Source of the DNA: Planctomycetota bacterium
GTDB lineage: Bacteria; Planctomycetota; Phycisphaerae; UBA1845; PWPN01
Reading direction: 5' to 3'
DNA length: 12,590 nt
NCBI GenBank assembly: GCA_020346805.1
Contig: CP070790.1
Location: 1,441,759-1,454,348, forward strand
Part shown: positions 7,723-12,590 of the stretch, piece by piece
How positions within the stretch are numbered: the stretch's first letter is position 1
How the letters are laid out: each line of letters starts with the position of its first letter
Program-made: the position numbers and the translations under genes
The notes under the pieces: generated by a model
What the model was told of the DNA's origin: nothing
Databases searched by the model: none
What the model saw: the letters and a program-made list of their open reading frames with translations, nothing else

Positions 7723-7772
7723 GGATTACCTGCTCTCTGGACATCCTTGTCGATCCGAGCAGCAGTCACAAT

Positions 7773-7780
7773 GGGGGGGG
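7773..7780. repeat. run of eight G in the ribonuclease leader
   Basis: A homopolymer of eight G (eight C on the coding strand) lies 50 bases upstream of the ribonuclease start, in the 132-base gap after the DUF2344 gene. The same gap has a short hairpin, CCGAT (7822-7826) with ATCGG (7836-7840), and no clear promoter. Such runs slip easily in replication and in sequencing; no functional role is evident. Confidence 0.5.
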
Positions 7781-7854
7781 AATAATTGACCGTGCAAATA
7801 CCAACCCTGACTTACAGAAATCCGATAGATATTTCATCGGCCAACCGGAAATCC

Positions 7855-8484
7855 TCACCTCCAATGCACCGCAGTTCTCCGAACATGATGCAAAAACACC
7901 CGGGGATCAAGCCCTACCGCCGACAGAAACTCCGCCACTCTAATCGTGCCGCTCTGGGTAATCCCAACTGTCCATCGGAGTTGGCTCGAATCAATACAGG
8001 CCTCAAGCAATAACGATCGAAGATCAATTGTTTTAGGGGGCTTGTCGCCAAAACCGGATCGTTCAATCAACCAGGTTTCGGCCTTCATTATTCGACGCAC
8101 AGCCTGTGATACCACGGCAAGCAACTCCAATGAAATCTCTACCACATAATCCACGCGATCTATATATAGCCGCTGTCGCCCACTTAGCCCCCAAGCATCC
8201 TTCAGCGTAATACTGGCCGGCATCTGCTCCGCCAGTTGCGATAAAACAATCTTCGGATCAACGGGCTCGGACAATCCGACCACAACAATTTCCGCTTCCC
8301 CCGCCACCCCCACCGCTCGCGGTACGGGCAACGATAACCTAGGGCGTGGATTGTAGCCTTCGGAAAACTTGACCGGCAACTGCGCCCGCGACAACGCCCG
8401 CTCAAACAGACGCATACTATCGTGATGTGAGATGAACCTCAGATCACCATCTATCGCGAAGCGAATTGCCACATTGTGCCGCAA
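7855..8484 (-). CDS. DUF2344 / radical-SAM-linked protein (TIGR03936-like)
   Basis: The 209-residue product matches the DUF2344 family. The diagnostic stretch is near the N end: RFAIDGDLRFISHHDSMRLF, then ALSRAQLPVKFSEGYNPRPRLSL (about 8-52), then GVAGEAE. Family members usually lie next to, or are fused with, a B12-binding-type radical SAM protein and often an Rne/Rng ribonuclease, and are thought to act in RNA or ribosome-related modification; the precise reaction is not established. Here the ribonuclease follows directly, but the preceding gene is EI, so the radical SAM partner is not adjacent. Initiation is at TTG (8482-8484), with GAGGTG eleven bases upstream; a GTG at codon 5 is the only nearby alternative. 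An A/T-rich stretch (8508-8523) upstream could hold a promoter. Confidence 0.87.
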   Translation of the reverse strand: MRHNVAIRFAIDGDLRFISHHDSMRLFERALSRAQLPVKFSEGYNPRPRLSLPVPRAVGVAGEAEIVVVGLSEPVDPKIVLSQLAEQMPASITLKDAWGLSGRQRLYIDRVDYVVEISLELLAVVSQAVRRIMKAETWLIERSGFGDKPPKTIDLRSLLLEACIDSSQLRWTVGITQSGTIRVAEFLSAVGLDPRVFLHHVRRTAVHWR

Positions 8485-8619
8485 CTCGTTTCTGACACCT
8501 CGTTTATAATATTGTTATATTTGTCTCGTTCTACACCGTATTCGCAACGCACGAACCGGCTCTATTATCGTTATGTCACCATAAGATGACTTATTTTCAC
8601 TCGGGTTCCTCCATAACCA

Positions 8620-10359
8620 TCACAGAAGTTCAGGAGAAATCTTGCGTGTTTGATCCCGCAGATAATTACTTACCTGACGGTCCGTGTCAAATCTTAACAC
8701 CCTCCCGGCGACACGCACCGCCTGGGATATGGTTGTCACCCGAATTACCTTTTTAATCTCCGGGACATCGCTGGGAGCCATGGAAAAAATCCGAAGTCCA
8801 AGACCCAGCAACAACAATGTATACATCGGCTCACCGGCCATCTCTCCACACAGACTACACGGAACTTTCGCATGATCGGCCTTGCGTATGATATCTCGCA
8901 GTGTCCGCAAAACCGACGGGTGGGAAGCGGTATAGAGCGGGGCGACTCGTTCATTGCCTCGATCCACCGCCAACGTGTACTGAATCAGGTCGTTGGTTCC
9001 GATGCTGACAAAACTAACCTCACGCATTAATTCCCTGATCTGCAAGGCCGCCGCCGGCGTTTCCACCATTATACCTATCGGTATGTCCCGACGGAAAGGA
9101 ATATCTTTCTCTTCAAGATCCTCCATCGCATCGCCCAGGGCCATTTTAGCCTGGCGCAGCTCCATTAACCCCGATATAAGCGGAAACATTATACGGACGT
9201 CCCCTTCCACCGAGGCCCTCAAAATTGCTCTCAACTGAACCTTAAAGGGTTCAAGATTCTGAAGGCAGTAGCGAATCGACCGCAGACCCAGAAATGGATT
9301 CCGCTCCGGTTCCCGCGATTGGGATTTGGTATATTTATCCGCCCCCAAATCCAAGGTGCGAATGGTCACGGGCTTATCACCCATCGATTTTATCACCGCA
9401 TGGTATGCCTGATAATGTTCATCTTCGGTCGGCTCTTCTTCACTCCGCAAATAGAGAAACTCGGTACGATAAAGACCGATCCCTTGCGCACCTTTGTCCA
9501 GTGAGGTCTTGGACTCATACGGAAACTCTATGTTACTAAGTAGTGTCACTTCGACTCCGTCTTGAGTAACCGCAGGTTTATCACGCAAGGTGATCAAGTC
9601 GGATGCCAAATCCTGCATCCGCTTCTCTTCCACACGATATTCCGCCAGCATATCCTCGTTTGGCCGAACGATAACCAATCCCTTGGTACCGTCGAGGATC
9701 ACGGTGTCGTCTTCCAAAGCAACTTGAGAAATGTTGTTCAAACCCATAACCGCCGGTATACCCATGGACCGAACTACAATCGCCGTATGGGAGGTCAGAC
9801 CACCGGCATCCATGGCTACGCCCGCAACCCGAGTTTGAGCCAAATGGGCGCTCTGCGACGGGGTCAAATCATGGGCAATTAGAATCTTAGATCCCGCAAG
9901 CTCATACAGATCTTCACCGCCGTGACCAGAGAGGTGTCTAAGCAATCGCCGTTCAATATCACGAATATCCCTAACCCGTTCCCTAAGAAGCAGATCTTCC
10001 ATTTGTAAAAAACGTTGTTGATATCCGTGACAAATATCACGTGTCGCATAGGCTGCCGAATAATTATTTGTCGTTATAAGGGCCGATATCTCATCGCGAA
10101 GACGATTCTGGCTAAGTATATTATGGTGAAAGTCAAAAATAGCTGCAATATCTCGTCCCAGTTGACGGGCCATCGTATCACGCAGCATATCCACCTCAGT
10201 CAGCGAAGCCTCAAAACCACGGGTCAGACGCTGTAATTCACCGGCAGTTTCATCTGCCGATACATACTTATGCTGAATGCGGTATTCCTCCGCATCGAGT
10301 ACAACGGCGTTGGCTATCACCACACCCGGGGAAACACCTATACCTTGTTTGATTTCCAT
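8620..10359 (-). CDS. ptsI: PTS enzyme I (phosphoenolpyruvate-protein phosphotransferase)
   Basis: EI takes phosphate from phosphoenolpyruvate and passes it to HPr. The 579-residue protein has the standard length and no GAF domain, so it is of the ordinary EI type rather than the nitrogen-PTS EI, although such genes are often labelled ptsP. Key sites are visible with a constant +2 shift from E. coli: phosphohistidine His191 in GGLTSHTAIVVRSMGIPAV, Arg298 in GLYRTEF, Glu433 in MVETPAA, Asn456-Asp457 in GTNDLIQYTLAVDRGN, and Cys504 in CGEMAG. All catalytic residues appear intact. It lies 73 bases after the HPr gene and starts at an ATG (10357-10359) without a clear Shine-Dalgarno sequence. The two phosphorelay partners are immediately upstream and no transporter subunit is encoded nearby. 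Confidence 0.96.
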   Translation of the reverse strand: MEIKQGIGVSPGVVIANAVVLDAEEYRIQHKYVSADETAGELQRLTRGFEASLTEVDMLRDTMARQLGRDIAAIFDFHHNILSQNRLRDEISALITTNNYSAAYATRDICHGYQQRFLQMEDLLLRERVRDIRDIERRLLRHLSGHGGEDLYELAGSKILIAHDLTPSQSAHLAQTRVAGVAMDAGGLTSHTAIVVRSMGIPAVMGLNNISQVALEDDTVILDGTKGLVIVRPNEDMLAEYRVEEKRMQDLASDLITLRDKPAVTQDGVEVTLLSNIEFPYESKTSLDKGAQGIGLYRTEFLYLRSEEEPTEDEHYQAYHAVIKSMGDKPVTIRTLDLGADKYTKSQSREPERNPFLGLRSIRYCLQNLEPFKVQLRAILRASVEGDVRIMFPLISGLMELRQAKMALGDAMEDLEEKDIPFRRDIPIGIMVETPAAALQIRELMREVSFVSIGTNDLIQYTLAVDRGNERVAPLYTASHPSVLRTLRDIIRKADHAKVPCSLCGEMAGEPMYTLLLLGLGLRIFSMAPSDVPEIKKVIRVTTISQAVRVAGRVLRFDTDRQVSNYLRDQTRKISPELL

Positions 10360-10432
10360 TATTCTATGCTTCTGATATTACTCGATCTCAATCCCCTTCG
10401 TTGGGCATGAAATATAACTATCACCGAAGAAA

Positions 10433-10705
10433 TTAATCCTCTCCAAACTTATTCTCCACTAATTTCACCAAGGCCTCGATAGCGCGATCGGCGTCAAGAC
10501 CTTCGGCCAACAGCTCAAGCTCCGTCCCCTTGGTGGCCTCCAACAACATCATAGCCATCGAATCCTTGCCGTTGGCAATATAATCACCTTTCCGGACCCG
10601 AATAAACGAATCAAATTGTTTGGCCAAATCAACAAACCGCGCCACCGGACGCATATGTAATCCGAGCGAGTTCTCTACCACTATCTTTTGCGACACGACG
10701 TTCAA
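10433..10705 (-). CDS. ptsH: phosphocarrier protein HPr
   Basis: HPr shuttles phosphate from EI to EIIA proteins. The 90-residue product has the phosphohistidine site NSLGLHMRPVARF with His17 and Arg19 (E. coli His15, Arg17). It also has NGKDSMAMMLL with Ser49 where Gram-positive HPr carries the regulatory Ser46. The start called here is TTG at 10703-10705, with a weak GAG six bases upstream. A GTG three codons later (10694-10696) would give a protein with His14 and is a real alternative. It sits between EIIA (104 bases upstream) and EI (73 bases downstream) on the same strand. The Ser49 context suggests possible control by an HPr kinase/phosphorylase, not seen in this window. Confidence 0.94.
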   Translation of the reverse strand: MNVVSQKIVVENSLGLHMRPVARFVDLAKQFDSFIRVRKGDYIANGKDSMAMMLLEATKGTELELLAEGLDADRAIEALVKLVENKFGED

Positions 10706-10809
10706 TGTGATCTCAGTTAGTTCCTATTAATCAACAAAAACTTTCTCTCAGACACCAGTGCTTGTTTAAATCACTCTCATATAAAATGATTGTATTGTAA
10801 TTATATCTA

Positions 10810-11283
10810 TCAGCCACCGGGAAGCTCATCGGCCTCCTGAACCAGTTCGATAATCTCACCCTTGTTCGATGCCTGACGGAGAAAACGGCGAAAATTGTCC
10901 CGCTGAAGATGTCGAAAAATATTTTCCATCGAGGCCAAATGCTGATCCGGATTATCCGGCGGACTCAAAAGAAGTACGATGATATATACCGGTGATCTAT
11001 CCAATGCCGCAAAATCAACACCTGCGCTGGATCTGCCAATCGTCCCAACAATTTTGTCGATCGCAGAATGCTTGACATGGGGTACCGCGACTCCCTTGCC
11101 GAAGCCCGTGCTCCCCTGATTCTCCCGTTGAATCACCGCCTTGCTGATGGATGCGGCTTCCGATTCGCCAAGTCCTATGCCGCTGCATAGCGAATTAACC
11201 AATTCCCGAATTACTCCGTTGCGATCCGTAGCCTCTAGCTCGGGAATAATCGCATCCGACACAATTAAATCAGACAACTTCAT
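10810..11283 (-). CDS. PTS EIIA, PtsN/fructose-mannitol type
   Basis: This 157-residue single-domain EIIA accepts phosphate from HPr. The family segment QGSTGFGKGVAVPHVKH contains the phosphohistidine His69 (His73 in E. coli PtsN). The later FAALDRSPVYIIVLLLSPPDNPDQHL segment and the C-terminal helix are also typical. No EIIB or EIIC domain is attached or encoded nearby, so a signalling role like PtsN (EIIA-Ntr) is more likely than sugar uptake. The ATG start has AAGGTG about nine bases upstream. The gene follows hpf by 59 bases counted from the end of the extended hpf frame, an order comparable to hpf-ptsN in the proteobacterial rpoN cluster. I withhold a gene symbol because PtsN and FruA-type domains cannot be separated by eye. 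Confidence 0.92.
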   Translation of the reverse strand: MKLSDLIVSDAIIPELEATDRNGVIRELVNSLCSGIGLGESEAASISKAVIQRENQGSTGFGKGVAVPHVKHSAIDKIVGTIGRSSAGVDFAALDRSPVYIIVLLLSPPDNPDQHLASMENIFRHLQRDNFRRFLRQASNKGEIIELVQEADELPGG

Positions 11284-11342
11284 TATTCCACACCTTAATA
11301 ATCAACAAACATGAATCACAATCTACTGCATCTGACCAAATA

Positions 11343-11444
11343 TCATCCGGTCTCAGATCTCCCTGGATGCTTACGGTTACGAAACTTCTCCTTATGTTTG
11401 GTTAATTGACGTTCTATCTTGTCAACCACCAAATCAATCCCCTC
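11343..11444 (-). other. open C-terminal continuation of hpf beyond the amber codon
   Basis: After the TAG that ends the hpf frame, the same frame continues for 33 codons to a TGA at 11343-11345. It reads EGIDLVVDKIERQLTKHKEK and then a basic tail ending KHPGRSETG. This is the last helix and tail expected of short hibernation-promoting factors, so the full protein would have about 105 residues. It may be made by readthrough or by re-initiation at a TTG (11430-11432) behind the GGAGGGG that overlaps the stop codon, or not at all. Confidence 0.75.
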
Positions 11445-11660
11445 CTACGAATCTTTGGCATCAACTTGGGCTACAAACGTATTTCTGTGATCCGCACGAA
11501 CCACCATCTCTACTCGCTGCTGATTCGAAATCTGATCGAAGATCACTTCGATCCTCTCAATCCGGTCATAATAACGCACCAGCTTCCCCGCCTTGTCCCG
11601 GGTATATTCCTTCACCGCTTCACTGATTTCCAGATGGCGTCCCGTAATGGAAATCTGCAC
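11445..11660 (-). CDS. hpf: ribosome hibernation-promoting factor HPF/RaiA, ended by in-frame TAG
   Basis: HPF binds the decoding region of the 30S subunit and inactivates ribosomes in starved or stationary cells. The 71 residues read here cover the first helix and four strands of the fold (MQISITGRHLEISEAVKEY, DRIERIEVIFDQ, RVEMVVRADH, FVAQVDAKDS). The TAG at 11445-11447 stands where relatives usually have Tyr (the D-M/S-Y-x-x-ID position), one base from TAT or TAC. The stop removes the final helix, which carries basic residues of the ribosome-facing side, so the short product is probably impaired. Initiation is at GTG (11658-11660) with a near-perfect Shine-Dalgarno sequence, AGGAGGT, six bases upstream. 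It is the first gene of the minus-strand PTS cluster. The family call is firm; whether the gene is functional is open. Confidence 0.88.
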   Translation of the reverse strand: MQISITGRHLEISEAVKEYTRDKAGKLVRYYDRIERIEVIFDQISNQQRVEMVVRADHRNTFVAQVDAKDS

Positions 11661-11666
11661 GGCTGA

Positions 11667-11673
11667 ACCTCCT
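11667..11673 (-). promoter_or_regulatory. strong Shine-Dalgarno of hpf
   Basis: AGGAGGT on the minus strand sits six bases before a GTG codon. No in-frame ATG lies at suitable spacing, so this site decides the start of hpf. Confidence 0.85.
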
Positions 11674-11690
11674 CAATAATTATGCTTATA

Positions 11691-11721
11691 ATCATACCCA
11701 GGCAAAACATATATAGATCAA
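11691..11721 (-). promoter_or_regulatory. candidate promoter of the hpf-PTS cluster
   Basis: On the minus strand, TTGATC (11716-11721) and TATGAT (11691-11696) resemble -35 and -10 hexamers, but the 19-base spacer is longer than usual. A second -10-like CATAAT lies closer to the gene. The leader would be about 25-30 bases and include the Shine-Dalgarno sequence. This is a weak call made from position and similarity. Confidence 0.3.
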
Positions 11722-11728
11722 CCTGGGG

Positions 11729-11749
11729 GGTGGTATACATCATACCACC
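11729..11749. promoter_or_regulatory. hairpin/operator-like inverted repeat upstream of hpf
   Basis: GGTGGTAT (11729-11736) and ATACCACC (11742-11749) are perfect 8-base arms around a 5-base centre. The repeat lies directly upstream of the candidate hpf promoter. No T tract follows on either strand, so a protein-binding site is more likely than a terminator. Confidence 0.4.
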
Positions 11750-11960
11750 TACATATCTTAGCCCCTCCTTACGGACCCTGCATACTTCAATCCCTCGCTA
11801 AAGAATCAGTGAGACTTAACCAACGCCCGGATCTGCCCTTAATCCAGCAATAATAAACAATTACGATCTGGGCTCTAAACTGCAAAACGGAATGTACGGG
11901 ATGGACTCCAGCGCGTCAATACCAACATACCACATACGTAAAACCAGGCTGGAAATAGGT
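11750..11960. other. intergenic region with no recognised feature
   Basis: The divergent gap between hpf and the right-edge gene spans about 335 bases (11661-11996). Apart from the hpf signals near 11667-11749 and the promoter at 11961-11989 I see nothing identifiable: no tRNA, no repeat array and no coding signal of its own. The frame of the right-edge gene stays open upstream to an ATG at 11892, but without a ribosome site. Confidence 0.5.
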
Positions 11961-11989
11961 TTGCAAACCACCCAAACCCGCGCTAAGAT
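11961..11989 (+). promoter_or_regulatory. candidate promoter of the right-edge gene, leaderless layout
   Basis: TTGCAA (11961-11966), a 17-base spacer and TAAGAT (11984-11989) form a reasonable sigma70-like pair. The -10 ends seven bases before the ATG at 11997, matching the spacing at padR and the DUF1570 gene. Confidence 0.45.
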
Positions 11990-11996
11990 GCCCATC

Positions 11997-12590
11997 ATGT
12001 ACCAAGTTTTTTCTTTACAACGCCCCGGCAGACCGCAATGGACTTTGGCCGCCTGCCTTGTGCTGCTTTTGCTGACTGCAGGTATGGCCGCGGGTCTCAT
12101 CGCATATAAAAAACGTCTACACAACATTCCTCTCGATGATACCAAGCTCTTCCACAATGCAGGCATAAAGGCCCGCCTACCGGTCAACTGGAAACGCTCT
12201 CCTATCGAACTCATTCCCGGGGCTCTGGCCTATCTTGTCGAGCCCGGTAATCCCCCTCGTTATGGTCGACAACTAATTCTATTCCAAGTTTGGCAAGAAA
12301 GACAGGTCATGGACTCAACACCCGAATTGCGGGCTATCACTACAATCATTAAATCCATCCATGCTCGTGGTCTCTTGAAAACTATAAATACTAAACCAGA
12401 TCAGATCGGCCCACTACCCGGCCAGACTATTTACGCTATATGGCTCCTGGATAGAAACACCAGGTGGCACATCCTCGGACGAGTAGCAAAAACTAATTCC
12501 GGTCGGATCATCGGCTTAATAATACTGTTGCCCCGTTCACCGCTTGAACCAGATTATGACCTATTGAGCAAAATATCCAAGTATATCGAA
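11997..12590 (+). CDS. membrane-anchored protein of unknown function, 3' end outside window
   Basis: There are 198 codons without a stop up to the window edge, so the gene continues. The N end has a short polar part, then one hydrophobic segment at about 16-37 (TLAACLVLLLLTAGMAAGLIAY) flanked by KKR. This suggests a single membrane anchor or uncleaved signal with the rest outside the cytoplasm. The following domain mixes strands and helices, with a stretch around RLPVNWKRSP resembling the 'LPxxW' opening of small secreted alpha/beta proteins. I do not recognise the family. In-frame ATGs at 11892 and 11988 are alternative starts. I chose 11997 because the promoter-like TTGCAA/TAAGAT pair places the transcript start there and no start has a Shine-Dalgarno sequence. 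Confidence 0.65.
   Translation, partial: MYQVFSLQRPGRPQWTLAACLVLLLLTAGMAAGLIAYKKRLHNIPLDDTKLFHNAGIKARLPVNWKRSPIELIPGALAYLVEPGNPPRYGRQLILFQVWQERQVMDSTPELRAITTIIKSIHARGLLKTINTKPDQIGPLPGQTIYAIWLLDRNTRWHILGRVAKTNSGRIIGLIILLPRSPLEPDYDLLSKISKYIE

Noticed and set aside
10800..10805. TATAAT on the minus strand just after the EIIA gene as an internal promoter for HPr
   Set aside because: The matching -35 position is very poor, and the A/T-rich gap makes a chance match likely.
11861..12214. Long minus-strand open frame (117 residues) at the right edge
   Set aside because: It overlaps the plus-strand membrane-anchored gene, which has a membrane segment, a promoter and a 198-codon open frame. The minus frame shows no family features.
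1..12590. CRISPR arrays, tRNA or rRNA genes, insertion sequences, toxin-antitoxin or defence genes
   Set aside because: I looked for direct repeat arrays, tRNA-like T-loop sequences, transposase motifs and terminal repeats and saw none.

Overview
The window looks like chromosomal housekeeping DNA from a planctomycete, most likely the Phycisphaerae/Sedimentisphaerales side of the phylum. This rests on three things: a secreted HExxH protein of the DUF1570 type (a family common in planctomycetes), an Rne/Rng ribonuclease with a long basic N-terminal extension beside a DUF2344 (radical-SAM-linked) protein, and a compact hpf / EIIA / HPr / EI cluster with no sugar permease. The assignment is inferred from gene content only.

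Layout. The left end carries thiL (minus, 62-991), thiamine-monophosphate kinase. Divergent from it is a two-gene operon of a PadR-type regulator (1125-1466) and a HAAS-domain polytopic membrane protein (1469-2368). argH (minus, 2433-3821) converges on that operon. Divergent from argH is a secreted DUF1570-like putative metallopeptidase (3959-5173), followed by a 75-residue putative lipoprotein (5354-5581). From 5677 to 11660 everything is on the minus strand. In transcription order this is hpf, a PtsN/fructose-type EIIA, HPr, EI, the DUF2344 protein and the Rne/Rng ribonuclease. At the right edge a membrane-anchored protein of unknown function (11997 onward, plus strand) runs off the window.

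How the genes work together. EI (phosphohistidine site His191), HPr (His17) and EIIA (His69) form a complete PEP-driven phosphorelay with no EIIB or EIIC here, so a regulatory rather than a transport role is likely. Pairing with a ribosome hibernation factor recalls the rpoN-hpf-ptsN neighbourhood of proteobacteria. The ribonuclease and its DUF2344 neighbour concern RNA and ribosome metabolism. thiL and argH are biosynthetic genes with no functional link to their neighbours.

Most notable observations. (1) hpf is interrupted by an in-frame TAG at 11445-11447. The reading frame stays open for 33 more codons that match the family's last helix, so this is a one-codon nonsense change, a sequencing error or a recoded/readthrough stop. 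TAG is a genuine terminator elsewhere in the window (padR). (2) Three plus-strand genes (padR, the DUF1570 protein, the right-edge membrane protein) have a -10-like hexamer ending 6-7 bases before the ATG and no Shine-Dalgarno sequence, which is the layout of leaderless transcripts. Other genes here (argH, hpf, the small lipoprotein) have strong Shine-Dalgarno sequences. I saw no CRISPR array, tRNA, rRNA, insertion sequence or defence system, and nothing that makes a convincing new multi-gene system.
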